From: Agelaius tricolor
Taxonomy: Eukaryota > Chordata > Aves > Passeriformes > Icteridae
NCBI GenBank assembly: GCA_023055355.1
Contig: JALJCS010000004.1
Span: 13,360,001-13,424,000 of the forward strand
DNA length: 64,000 nucleotides
Direction: 5' to 3'
Positions 1-10,880 of the stretch are shown piece after piece (the first letter of the stretch is position 1; the number at the start of each line of letters is the position of its first letter). The position numbers were made by a program, and so were the translations under genes. The notes under the pieces were generated by a model. The model did not search any database. It was not told the DNA's origin and worked only from the letters and a program-made list of their open reading frames with translations.

Positions 1-1551
1 AAACTCACAGCCATCAGGAAGTCAGAATCAGATTTAAATTTGTTCTTTTGGAAAATACACCTCACAGCATCACCTGAGATACCTCAATACAGGGTTGTGG
101 TGTTCCCACGGGACAGAAGAGCAGATAGGACAACACAGATCCTGCTTGAATTTGAATCCTTTCAATTCACTTTACACCAGCAGCAGGCACAGCCTTCATC
201 ACCCACAGCACCTCACTGGTGCCACAGTACTCACTGGAACAATGGATACAAGTGGTGTCTGTCGGCACAGACAGGAAGAGGGAGCCTTTGCATGTCTAAG
301 TAAGAGAACAGGCTTCCAGATGCACTCAAACATCTGGTCAGTCTTGAGCCAGCAGATAACTCTAACCTCAGCACTGGGGCTAACTGTGCATGTGTGCTGA
401 TCTAAGAAGCCTGCCTGACTGCCAAAAGCAGAACAGGCTGCTTGCAGGAATTTACTGGAAGCACATTGCCTATAAACTTCTGACACTAAAGACTCAGGGT
501 CAGAAAGGTTAATCTTAAAGACTGCTCTGCAATGGCTCATCCCAGACAACCTTCTCCAGCAGCTCTGTACATCAGAACCAGGCCACAGATCAGGCAGCAC
601 TTCAGCAAAGTGCTACCACCAGTCCTCTTCACCTGCATGGACTATGCAATATAGAATATCCTGAGCTGAAAGGGACACACAGGCATCATTGAAGTTCAAC
701 TCCTGGAGCTGCATGGGAGAGCCCCAAGAACTGCACCATGTGCCCAAGAACATTGTACAAACCAAATATATTCCAAAGGGCTTTTCAGACTGTTCTGCAG
801 CATATCAAGAGTCTGAAGGATACTTCAGATCCTGGCAACTCCATCCTACAACTCCAAATCCTACAGAACAGTCCTGGAATGCACACCTGAATTACAGACC
901 ACAAAAACTCTCCTCAAGACCATAGGAAGAAGGGTTAAGAAACAGGAAGAGCCCCAGGGGGTACCAAAGATACAGTACAACAGGTGAATAAAAATCTAAC
1001 ATAGATCAGGGAAGAATACAGAAGAATGAATATGCAAAGTAAAACAAAAGGGGAAATGAGAGAGAATTCTCCCCCAACGTTGTCAGAAGGGGAAAATGAA
1101 AGGGCATGCCACTGGTGAGAAATGAACTGGAAGTAGTGGTCAGGCAGCAAGGAGGAAGGACCAGAAGTGCTGCTTTCTATCTACAGCAAGTATAAAGACA
1201 GAGGAGGCACCTGGCACAGGCATGAGGTTAGGAGGTCAATAATTCTTCTCTTCGCACAGGTCTGATCGTGTAGGTGGGAGTGCACAAAACCAGCCACAAC
1301 TGCAAGGAATCCTACAGAACAAGCGGTCACCTGCCAGCTTTTCAGCTCCTCAATAAATCCAGCCAGAACGCTCAAGCCCAGATGACTGGTACCAGATTTC
1401 AACACGATCATTAGCACTACTCTGAACTACTGCACACAGCCCAGCTAGAAAGGCTTTTGGCATTATACTCTTTTTTTTTTATTTCCTTATGCCCACAACT
1501 TTCATAATTGGATACTGAAAGCAGGGTAATACTGCCTGGTACCAGTCATAC
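1..1551. other. Presumed intron or downstream part of the leftward gene
   Basis: No exon here is well supported. On the minus strand near 1434-1318 there is an acceptor-like TGTGTGCAG and an open frame with a weak donor (CAG|GTGACC), encoding a peptide containing SGTSHLGLSVLAGFIEELKSW. It is not phase-compatible with the candidate exon at 1611-1552, so it is left uncalled. Confidence 0.4.
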
Positions 1552-1611
1552 CTCTGAAGAAATAAAACAGGCCATCAGGCACAGAGTACATGAAGTCTTC
1601 CTTTAAAGAGC
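1552..1611 (-). CDS. Candidate 60-base internal exon, phase 1-1 (tentative)
   Basis: On the minus strand a pyrimidine-rich acceptor (TTTCCTTCTGCCTGTGCTACAG) precedes 60 open bases and a donor CAGAG|GTATGA. The frame is two bases, 19 codons, one base, giving SLKEDFMYSVPDGLFYFFR. It can be joined in frame after the candidate exon at 2896-2795. The peptide looks protein-like with mixed polar and aromatic residues, but is too short to assign. It may be a small real exon of the leftward gene or a chance arrangement. Confidence 0.25.
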
Positions 1612-2794
1612 CTGTAGCACAGGCAGAAGGAAAGCAGGTTGAGACACAGCAAAAATTTTCACACAGTTCTCGAGACCCTGACATTACAAAGCAAAGCAGC
1701 TGAGCACTCTTGCTGGCACTTGCATGTCAAAACGAGTAGTCATGAACTTGAAAAATCACACTAAGCACCACTCAGATCTCCACAGAAAGCTTGGAGCCAG
1801 CATGAGAGGACAGAAAACCTCAGTGTCCCACCACTGGTGGGAAGCTCCCCAGACCCTGCAGAATCAGTTTCTGAGCACCAGCAGTTTGTCATCATCAAGT
1901 GATGGTATACAGGGAGCTCCCAAAGTTCACTCTCCCTCTCAAAGGTGGCACTGCAGCTGCTCCAGACAGGCTAGTGCCTCACACTCCTTTGGCATCTCCT
2001 TTTCCTTCCAAAGTGGGGACTGGAATCCCAGCAGTGCTCTGCCTCTGTGCCAGACCCCTGCAAACAGCCTCCTGTTACTGCTCTGTGCGAGTGGGCAAGG
2101 GGCAAAGCCCTCGGTGTGCCTGAGCAGGCCTGTCTTCTTCCCCTGCTGTACCTTCAGGCACTCCCATCTCCCTGCAGACCTCCTGGACCTCTTGCATGTC
2201 TCAATGCAGCCTCAGAGAGGGAAAAGCAAGGATATAATCTCACCCCAACACCATAAAAGGGCAGCTGTTAGCAGTGCTCTAGGTAGCCATGAAATAGCAC
2301 AGGAGTGGTGCCCAGGCTTGCTCAGCATCACGCCATACACCATCACCACAGCACCTCGCCTCCCTGAGAGCGTGCAGGAGACAAAAGTGCTACAGCCCAA
2401 TTTTCATTTGCAGTAAGATCCTTTAACTCAGCTGTTGCAACAAAAAAAGTTGCTTTAAAACAAACAAATTACAGTCAAAGTGTTGTCCTGGAGGCTTATG
2501 GCAGCTGGGCTGTGCAGCTTGAGGAATTTCAGTTGCAGCAGCGTAACAACAAAAAAGGTTCATGAATAGCTCAAGATGCATAGGTACATATTTCTGTCTC
2601 CACTCTACAATTTACAGGTGGTAGTCAATGCATTACTCGTCACATGAAAAACCCTGAGCAAGGGAAAGAGCGGCAGTCTCACAAGAGAACACAGGTCTCC
2701 CAACTCGCTGCCACACAAAGGTCCAAGGAATCATCAGATCAAGGTATTTCTGAATGCTCAGCACTACAGCATAGTGCCTTCTCCTCTGCCTTAC
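1612..2794. other. Presumed intronic DNA with a chance-like 230-codon open frame
   Basis: A plus-strand open frame from ATG 1724 to 2416 (230 codons) runs through a locally GC-richer segment. The product is Ser- and His-rich with no domain, membrane segment or family that I can identify, and it lies antisense to the presumed gene. I treat it as probably non-coding. Confidence 0.4.
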
Positions 2795-2896
2795 CTCCCC
2801 AGGTGACAAAGCTTAAACAGTCACAGAGAACACACTGGGACTTGTGGGATCCACTCCCTACCACAAGACTTGGAAAGCCTCCTTTCCCAACCAAGG
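2795..2896 (-). CDS. Candidate internal exon, Cys-containing, phase 1-1 (tentative)
   Basis: On the minus strand a pyrimidine-rich acceptor (TTTGTCCCCTGTGCAG) is followed by 102 open bases and a strong donor GGGGAG|GTAAGG. The frame is two bases, 33 codons, one base: a symmetrical phase 1-1 exon, the type common in extracellular parts of animal proteins. The peptide begins LVGKGGFPSLVVG, contains CVLCDC and ends SFVTWG. No family is recognised. It is phase-compatible with the next candidate at 1611-1552. Splice-site quality is the only support; there is no homology evidence. Confidence 0.22.
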
Positions 2897-4071
2897 CTGC
2901 ACAGGGGACAAACTCCACTGTCCACTGAGTTGCAATGGGGCACACAGGGACAGACAACACCTCCCCAACATGACAGGACAACAGTGTCAGTCACTGCAAA
3001 AATTCTGCAAATGCATGAGTACTTCCTTGGGAGCTGAGGTTCCTCCTTTTGATTAAAACACCCCAAGCCTCAGATTTTATTCATTTTAACTAGCACCAAC
3101 AGCTTGCTTTTCCAGCACTATTTCGAGATCCATTATAGGATACAACCAGTAGTCTTCAAATACACAAATACTACTGCATTTGTCAGATATCACACATCAC
3201 TTCAAGTGAGGCAGCAATGATTCTTCTGGAAGAGAAATGCCAAAGAAAATCAGAGAAAGTGTCTTTTTTTTTTCTCCCCTCACAGAAACTATCTCAAATT
3301 GGGCTGAATTACATACTAACAAGAGTAAAAATGGCAAATATCCAGAAAACAATCCAGAAAAGCACCAGGAGGAACAAAGAATTTATCTAGTGAAAGCCCT
3401 CCAAACATCTGGAAAAGCATGAGAGTATAAAAAGCTAAACAGAAAAGCATAGACAGAAGACTGTCTGTGCAGGGAATGAAGACTCAGAGGGAAAGGAAAA
3501 CAGTCTAGAGACTGAAGAATTGGATGAGAACTCCAGACATGGACAACCTACACTTGGTCTGCTTCCTTCTACATGAGCTGCTTCCTTCCATCTTCTATCT
3601 CATCTGTGTAGACTATGCATTTCAAAGCACAAAGTGCATACCTCACTGTGCAGGTAGGTGCCCTCTTTGGCTTCACTGTCTTTCAGGACCCCTAATATTC
3701 ACCACCTGACCTCACAACCACACCTTCCAAACCTCAGCCCAGAACTGGACTGTTTCTCAATCCACAGTATTCTCCTGCTAGCTACAGAAGCCAAACTACA
3801 TGGCATGCAATATTTCACCCAGGCAGGCAGCCTTATAACCCTACCTATTATGGGTTTCTCCCTCTCTCTTATCTATCCTGGCATCCTATCTTGTCATGTT
3901 CCTTTATACCTAATTGGGGCAAAGATTTTACTTGCCACATTACATGCCTATGCAACTATGGTAATGCACACAAAAATGTTAAGACATTTTTAATAGTACT
4001 CATACTGAGCTTTTGCCCACTTGCATTACTGACACTCTCAAACTCAGCTTAAGACTGAAAGTAAAACTCAC
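2897..4071. other. Presumed intronic DNA, nothing recognised
   Basis: AT-rich, no repeat family recognised. A plus-strand acceptor-like T-rich tract ends in CACAG at about 3265-3287 but is not followed by a convincing exon. Confidence 0.4.
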
Positions 4072-4193
4072 CTGAGGAATAAACACTGCACTGGCTACAG
4101 CTGCTAAAAGAACACATCCAAAGTGCCAGGAATGAAAAATAAAGTTTTTAACTAAAAAGCCACAGGTTAAGAACAGACATATGACTTGTTCTG
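4072..4193 (-). CDS. Candidate internal exon, hydrophobic (tentative)
   Basis: The minus strand shows a pyrimidine-rich stretch ending TTCAG (AG at 4195-4194), then 122 open bases, then a near-perfect donor CAG|GTGAGT (exon end 4072). Two bases complete a codon, followed by 40 codons beginning EQVICLFLTCGFLV and ending AAVASAVFIPQ, so it enters in phase 1 and leaves in phase 0. The peptide is strongly hydrophobic and could hold one or two membrane segments. If it belongs to the signal-peptide gene at 6582, the product would be a membrane protein. I do not recognise the sequence. An alternative acceptor three bases further (after CAGCAG, exon start 4190) is equally good. A chance acceptor/donor pair cannot be excluded, and a joining phase-1 exon upstream was not found. 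Confidence 0.27.
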
Positions 4194-6199
4194 CTGAAGG
4201 GCATATATGGGGAAAAGCAGCCATATAAATTAATTGGCCCTCTGTCAGGAACAAGACATCATAAAATGCTAACCAACTACAACTACAAGTATTCCACAAT
4301 TAATCTGTGATTTCTGGCTTTGATTTTTCCAATACACTCCAATGCTAAGCAAAAAGAAAGCAGTACCAGACCACATTACTTAGTATATGGATACAACCCA
4401 AAAAGATTCCAGCATAGTTTATTTTAAATTAATTGTTTTCAATGGGTTTTTTTCAATTTTTTTTGAGTGGGGGGAGGATGATTAGGTACATTATTGGTTG
4501 TAGATCTAACTATAATTTTGAGTCATGATGAGAAAGCCTTCTGAAATACTGTAGGTTCGTTCCTTAAAATAGAAGCTTTTAAGGCAACAACGCACATCTC
4601 TTATGGCAGAGACTGAGGCAACCTAACAAAAAGAACGAAGTTAGACCTGTCTAAGAGAGGTGAGAAAAGGAATCCTATAAAGAACTAAAGTAAATTAAAA
4701 ACCCATCCGTGGTGATGCAGGAACAAGACAGTATATTTTCCCTAAGGAGTTCATGTAAATATTCATAAGGATAAACTCAACAGTTTTGTAAATAAGGCAG
4801 ACACTGCCATTCCTAGACAGTGTGGTTATTACCACTGTCCTAAATGACCCTCGGAAACGGCCTGCCTATTCCAGAACTACAGGTGGTCTCACATTTTAAT
4901 GACAGCGTAATCAGCAGATAATTACCTACCATTAACACATTTCACCTCCAGTCTTGCTAGCAACTGGCAGAAGTCCAGTCAATTGATTCTGAAAAAAACT
5001 TCCTGCATGTCCCACCCAATCTGTGAAGTTATCCATTTCCACAAGTAATGGATAGTTATCCATTTCCACAGACTTCTGCTCAGGAGCTGTCCTCTTTGTA
5101 CTTGCTCTCACTAGCTCCTTGTAGTAGTTTCATACCGGCCCACATCTTTAACACTTCATGCCCTCAAGGAGAAGGGGGTACCCACTCCAAAGTGTTGACC
5201 TGGCTTTATGGCAGTGTCACAGCTGGCCACCTACAAATCCAGTTGACAAACTGGTTCCAAGCAAATTGTAACGACACCATCCCACAAGGCAGGGCCAGGC
5301 TCTGTTTAACTCAAGCTCAGGCAGACACCTCCAGCAAAGCCCATGTAGCTTGGCATATGGCTGATTCCATAATGCCCTAAATCCTAGGAGAAGATACTCT
5401 GGGGAACCAGCATGCTCACAGAGGCAGGAAGGCCCCCAAGAACAAGGGCTACCTGTAGAAGCAGGACCAGGTGAGAGAGCGGAGTAAAGTCACAGAGCAG
5501 ACCTTCTTCAGTTGCAAAACTTTTTCACGCCTACCCTGCAGTGAGCCTGCTGTGGCCTTGGCACCTCCCCAGCCTACTTCTAAGGGCTTCCAGTTTCCTT
5601 AAAAGCTGCCTGGGAGGGAAGGTGAAGTGGCCCTACACATATCGCACAATCACGTCAGGCTCAAGGAGATGCCAACAGACAGCACAGATGGCCTGTTAAC
5701 ACAAAGTAAGTTCAAGAAGGCTTTTTGTACAAGATTTTTGGTACTTTTGTATCAGAAGCTTCAAGCTTCAATAAGAATGACTTTTTCTGATCTTTCATGG
5801 AAATGACAGACATCGTCTGCACCAGCTTTATAGCAGCTGTAACATCAGCCCTAACTTGCAGCAGGGATCCTCGCCTGTGCTAACTACCCACTGGAGCTAA
5901 GTCAGCGCATGCTGCTCCTTGCTACTGCAGTCAAGCTGCTAAGTTTAGGAGACAAGTAAAACCTAACATAACGTGTGGCCGCGTTTTCACGCCAAACGGC
6001 CATTTGCTGGTCCGAACCTGTTCCAGCACGCTCGGCGTTCTGAAGTGGGACTAGGCGGTAACCCTGCGCGGGATGGTGTTAGCAAGTCACTCCCGGGCAG
6101 TCTGTCTTCTGGCGAGCAGCGCAGCTCGTCCTACTCACTGCAGGCAAAAGATCCTACTGGGGCTCACCCCAGGCTCCTCCTCCCCCATGCAGGGTCCCA
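4194..6199. other. Presumed first intron of the leftward gene
   Basis: No certain exon. A minus-strand acceptor-like TTCGTTCTTTTTGTTAG near 4630-4614 is followed by an open phase-0 frame starting VASVSAIRDV, but no good donor follows before the stop. Another acceptor (TGGTCCTGCTTCTACAG at about 5468-5452) is followed by about 22 open codons and a stop. Neither is called. Confidence 0.4.
5027..5070. repeat. Short direct repeat, 17-bp copies
   Basis: AGTTATCCATTTCCACA occurs at 5027-5043 and again at 5054-5070, 27 bases apart start to start. It looks like a small local duplication. Confidence 0.9.
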
Positions 6200-6456
6200 G
6201 CACCCTGTCTCGCAGTCCCGTCAAGCCGCACAGCCGCTGCCGAGCGCTTGCCGCCCGAGCTGGGCGCAGCGCGCCCGCCGGACAGAGGGGACTCAGCCTC
6301 GGCCGGGGGTCCGCACGCCAACCCGTTCCATCACCGCACCCCTCGGGGAGCAAACCCGCCTCCCCCGCGCTGCCGGGGCGGGCCGGGGCCGGGCGGACGG
6401 CGGCGCCCCCGGGCAGGAGGGCACCCCGAGTCAGGAGGGCACCGCGGGGCGCTTAC

Positions 6457-6582
6457 CTTTCTGCGGAGCGGGCAGGCGGCGGCGCGGCCGTGCGGGGCTG
6501 TGGCCAGCAGGAGGAGGGAGCCCTGCAGCAGCAGCAGCAGCAGCAGCAGCAGCGGGCGGCACAGCCCGCCGGGGCGCACCAT
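6457..6582 (-). CDS. First coding exon of an unidentified secreted or membrane protein
   Basis: The minus strand has an ATG at 6582 with G at -3 and G at +4, followed by 42 open codons that end exactly at a consensus donor (exon end 6457; intron begins GTAAGC at 6456-6451), so the intron is phase 0. The peptide starts MVRPGGLCRP, continues with nine leucines, then QGSLLLLATAPHGRAAACP, and ends LRRK. A basic N-terminus, a long hydrophobic core and small residues (GRAAA) before a Cys are the layout of a cleavable signal peptide, so the product should enter the ER. The exon lies inside a CpG island with promoter-like elements upstream. I do not recognise the protein; a signal peptide says nothing about family, and the rest of the gene must lie to the left. 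The alternative, that this is a chance frame in GC-rich DNA, is made less likely by the Kozak context, signal peptide and donor occurring together. Confidence 0.72.
6526..6552 (-). repeat. (CTG)9 microsatellite encoding poly-leucine in the signal peptide
   Basis: Nine uninterrupted CAG units on the plus strand, read as nine CTG leucine codons on the minus strand, form the hydrophobic core of the signal peptide. Length changes in units of three would keep the frame. Confidence 0.95.
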
Positions 6583-6672
6583 CCCCGCGCTGCGCGCAGC
6601 CTGCGGACCGCGTCCCCCTGCGGGTCCTGTTTTGTCCCCCCACCTTTCCGTGCTTCCACACCTCCTGCTTTA

Positions 6673-6732
6673 TTTATTTCTTTTCTTTCTTTCTTTCTTT
6701 TCTTTTTTTCTTTTCTTTTTTTTTTTTTTTTT
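6673..6732. repeat. Pyrimidine tract in the probable 5' UTR
   Basis: About 60 bases made almost only of T with scattered C on the plus strand (TTTC and TTTTC units ending in a run of T). On the minus strand it is a purine tract of A with scattered G, and it lies between the TATA-like element and the ATG, so it would be part of the 5' UTR if transcription starts near 6800. Slippage-prone; length is likely variable between individuals. Confidence 0.85.
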
Positions 6733-6827
6733 GGACGTTTTCGGTTTTGGCCGTCCGATTAAATCCCAGAGCTCCCGCAGGAGCAGCCCCGTCCCCCGGC
6801 CAAGCCCTCCAGCCTCTGCCCCCTCCT

Positions 6828-6836
6828 CTTAAAAGG
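6828..6836 (-). promoter_or_regulatory. TATA-like element
   Basis: The minus strand reads CCTTTTAAGAGG here, a degenerate TATA-like box between GC boxes. If functional it would place the start site near 6800, giving a 5' UTR of roughly 200 bases before the ATG at 6582. CpG-island promoters often lack a TATA box, so this could be incidental. Confidence 0.3.
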
Positions 6837-7267
6837 TCCCCTGCGGGGCGGGGGGAGGAAGGGGAGGGCGCGGGGCCCGTCGCAGCGGAGGCGGGCGGTG
6901 GGGCGGCAGCGGGGGGGTCCCGCGGCAGCCTCCGGCCGGGCAGTGCCACGCTGGGACCTCTCCGGGCCCCGAGGGGCCGGGGCGGCCGCGCCCCCGTCCC
7001 GCAGCCCGCGGCGAGCGCGCCGCGCCCGGGCCCGCAGGGAACGCAGCACCGCGGCACTGTCCGCCCTGGGCCAGCCCGCCTGTGTCCCTGCCCTTCCTAC
7101 TGCTCTCCTTAGGAGAATGTAAAATGGAATACTGTGATTCTTCACAAGCTTCTATATTGACCATTGGCTTGAATTATTTTGACTCATTCTTGTTTCATGG
7201 GCGGCCATTCCAAAGTTGTGCGTCCAGTGTGCTCTCATAAGCAGTGTTCACAGCATCACCAGTATAT

Positions 7268-7273
<6 letters not shown>

Positions 7274-7320
<47 letters not shown>
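7274..7320. repeat. (TA)n microsatellite
   Basis: An uninterrupted TA repeat of about 23 units, flanked by imperfect TGTA copies. It sits about 180 bases upstream of the CpG island edge relative to the minus-strand gene. Confidence 0.97.
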
Positions 7321-7326
<6 letters not shown>

Positions 7327-8000
7327 GTAATATTCAGAACATTCCAATTTTTCTGTGAATGGCCTATACAGGGATCAAGCCTGTGACCTTGGTATTATTA
7401 GTACCGTGCTCCAAGTGTGATCCTTACATGATCAAAAATACGCTGAAGAATTTATCAGTCTCTAACAGTGAAATTCAGCTGTCCCAGCCGAGGAGGCTAG
7501 TGTTTAAATCTTCACAAAAGTACACCTTGCTGCTAAAACAGTCTTAAAAATATTGAGAAAAGCCAGAAATGCACCAGGTTTTAATCCAGTGCAAATTAAA
7601 AGAATGAGCTTTCATAGTGCTCAAAATATTCAGTAGTCTCCTGATAATTTTATTACAGCATGTGTAAACAATTAATATATAGCAAAACTGTTACCACTTT
7701 TAAGGCTTAAACTGGGTAAACCTTTAAAGTTAAAATCCTAACAATCTGTGGCTCATTAAGGTGTGTGGCATTATTGTATGGAACAATCCTTCTTGCTCAT
7801 TCTCACTTGTTTTAATTAAATACTTCCCAACAACAAAGCCAAAATCTGTTGAAGCCTTAAATAACAAGACAATAGAGCACGAATGAAAGGTAAAAGACAT
7901 GTCAGTCTACAAAGCAGTATCTTTTTGTTTAAGTAGAAGAATAAGGTATTACTTTTATGCAGCTCATTCTCTATGATGAATTTTTCCATATTTTGTCAGC

Positions 8001-8145
8001 ATAATTATATATAATTATATTAATTATATATAAGTGTAATATATATTACAGTATAATTCTACTAGTAATATAATACTAATTATATTTGTAATATATGCTA
8101 TTATATTAGCAATATATATTATATTAATATATTAGTCATATATAC
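8001..8145. repeat. AT-rich low-complexity block
   Basis: Nearly pure A/T made of overlapping ATAATTATATA and TAATATATTA units with much local self-complementarity. It may be a decayed microsatellite or an easily melted region. Confidence 0.85.
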
Positions 8146-10862
8146 TATCCAGTAATTTTTACAATTTCTACCTTAGTAGTGACCATTATGCTCACTGTCC
8201 TGAGGGGCTTTCTTCTGATTAGGTTTTTTGGTTTGTATTTTTTTAGTTGCTGGTGGTCCTGACCTACCTTTGGGCTTAGTACACAGAGTAAATAAAGATG
8301 GTCTTAAAAGACCACTATAATTTCTTTATTAATGTGGACCCTTCCTTCCAAAGCATGTATGTGAAAATACAATGAACAAAGCAACACAAGAAAGCATTTC
8401 TGGCTGTTTGCAGACTCAGATAGTCACTGTCTCTTTAGCTTTCCTATGTTCTTACTTCTAAACACATCTTTTTCTACCCCCGAGATCCAGATATCTGTCC
8501 CAAGGTAAAATTCTGGTTTAGAGTCAATGGCAAATTTCCCATCAGCTCAAAGAAAGAAAAGGTACCATTCTTTACTTTTGTCTGGTTTTTTTGGTGCAAA
8601 TTAACTGCCTCCAGAAGAAAGTAGGCAGAGCCAAAACCCTTAATTGTTTTTCCTTCTTTTATGCGCATTGCTATATATCTGAATCTTGTGGATTTTGATG
8701 AGGCAAATTTTTCTGAAGTAATACATGAAGTGCATCTTCTTTTGTTAGGTCATGCCAACCATTTAGAGCAAAGAGCATTATATGACCAAGGATATTTTAA
8801 TTATTACTTTTTTTTTTTTTTTCTTTCAACAGGGAAAAGTACAACTAGCATTTTGCCAGCCATTCAGGTACTCCTGTAACAATCAGAGCAAGAAGTGCAG
8901 GTGGTACCTCTTTCTTTATCTGCCCTCCAAAAAAAGAACCCTGATTCAACACTGGAGCATCAAATAGTGAGTTTTCCCACCAGTCACAGATAGTCAAGCA
9001 TTCAACAATACCCTGATCAATCTAGAGAGAATAAATTTTTCATGGCAGAGAGATGTGCTGGCAAACCAATTAGGTATCTTCTGGGTGACCATTTGGTTTG
9101 CTTTTTGTTTTAAAGTAGCAAAATTTGTAACAGTGCTTTCTGAAATACAGCACATGGCAATTGCAGGCAATGCAGATTAACATGCTGCTTGGCCTTATTT
9201 TTGAATTGGTGGGAAATGCATTCTTTGTGGTGAATTGCTAATGAAAAATAGGGAATGAGAAGGCCGCGTTTTAAAGAGACTTCCAAAGTAATTTTTACTT
9301 GCACTGTGACATTTCAGTAGAAAGCCACACCCTACTCTATTAGCAGAAATCTAAGAGATAAACACAACATTTTTATTTAACAAATTTCTTTCTGGAGAAA
9401 TTGGATTTGTTTATCCCAGTCCCTTGCAAAATTATTTCAATAGGCCTTCAAAATGTCCTTACATCTAAGCATGTGCTTATGAACATTGTACAGAAAGGAT
9501 AAACAAGCACGCACTTAAATGCTTTTCTGGATCAGGGCCTTAGACCACAGAGTGTCTGTGCCCTGAGTTGTCACTAGACGGTTCTTAATTCGAGGTAATT
9601 GGAGGAGCTGTGTCTGCTACAGCAGCACAGTTTGAGCAGCTAGTTGAAGCAGCTGGCATGCAAAAGCAGTTGCTCAGGTTCACATCCCAAGCTTTAGGTG
9701 TGCCTGGTAGGTGAGGCCAGGAGATCACCTGGGCTGTGTGCAAAAACAGACTGCGTCTTTCTCTTTTTTTTTTTTTTTTGTACCTCAGCTGAAACTAACT
9801 TCAGTTAGTTTCCCAAGCCATAAGAGCATTTATGTGGAAATGGCTGAGAGGCTGTCAGAGGCACAAGTCTCCTCAAGTGGGTGTTACTGGTGACAGATCT
9901 GCAGAGCATCACAGTCCAGAACTCCTGCACGTGCTAATTGGGATGGCATGCATCCATGTGTACATGTGACACACATGCCTGAGAGACCTCCTGGTTATGC
10001 ATGTGCCTTTATTGCCTAACATTAACCTGCAGCGGGGAAGAAAGCCACCCCATACAGCCAAACACAGTAAACCTTGAGTGAAAGAAGCTGCCACAAAAGA
10101 GGTTTGCACAGGATTCAGGACAGAATTATATTCACAGTCCTTTAACAGGCAGGTCAGCTCTGATTCACCCACTGTTGAACATGAATGCAAAACTGATTTT
10201 AAAGACCATGAATTTTAAGCATGAGTATTTCTCACCATTTAAAATTATGAAACATATCATAAAGCACATATAAAAGGAGCAAAGGAGCTTTTTTCATGGA
10301 GTTGAGAAAAAGTACTCTATCTGCATTTGAAAGGAAGTTTGCTTAGAAGGATTGATGTGGACTTCAGAGATTCATGAACACAGAATCCCAATTATGCCTC
10401 CAGATAAAAAAGGGTTAGTGAACTTTGTAGTATGTTACTGTATGAAAGTGTTAGGTCAGCTGGAAGGGAAATATGGGGAATATATTACAAAGTAAAGTGG
10501 TTACATGTAATTATCAAGCATAGTTAGCTAAAAGCCAAAAATAAACAGGAAAGAGTAGAATTCTGCTCTCCAAATGCATCTTAATAATAGTAATCTCAGT
10601 TTGAATGGAGATAAAAAACTAAACAAAAATAAATCTCTTCAACGTTGAAAGGAGGTGAAGAGAAAGTACATGACCATAACAGGGAGCTCTGAATTGTGCT
10701 AGACCCCAGCACTCTTGAAATAAAGGAGAGGATCATTTGAAGCCAGGCTGGAAGATGTTAAATGACAGTTTACAAACCGCTTTCCCCAATCTGAAAGTAT
10801 TTTTATAAGAGTGTAATAAAACCCCAAACTATTTAAAACATGAGAATGAAGTGCTAACAAAA

Positions 10863-10880
10863 TATATATATATATATATA
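10863..10880. repeat. (TA)9 microsatellite
   Basis: Short TA run flanked on both sides by ACAAAATAT copies. Confidence 0.9.

Larger units (their letters stand above)
6200..7095 (-). promoter_or_regulatory. CpG island promoter of the minus-strand gene
   Basis: This block is visibly much richer in G+C and in CpG than the AT-rich DNA on both sides. It contains GC-box (Sp1-type) motifs, for example GGGGCGGGG at 6845-6853 and GGGGCGGG at 6375-6382. It covers the 5' side of the signal-peptide exon, as expected for a vertebrate CpG-island promoter. Transcription is inferred to run leftward because the only credible ATG plus splice donor is on the minus strand; CpG islands are often bidirectional, so a noncoding transcript going rightward is possible. 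Several long overlapping open frames here on both strands reflect the scarcity of stop codons in GC-rich DNA and are not called as genes. Confidence 0.75.

Noticed and set aside
5973..7112. 379-codon plus-strand open frame through the CpG island, plus several overlapping frames on both strands
   Set aside because: Stop codons are scarce in GC-rich DNA. The product is Ala/Pro/Arg low complexity with a poly-Phe block from the T-tract, and no domain. The minus-strand signal-peptide exon explains the island better.
8808..8832. Plus-strand acceptor-like T-tract followed by CAACAG
   Set aside because: No open exon with a convincing donor follows; poly-T tracts are common here.
9791..9812. Perfect 9-bp inverted repeat GAAACTAAC / GTTAGTTTC with a four-base loop
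   Set aside because: Short enough to occur by chance in a window this long, with no context suggesting a terminator or RNA gene.
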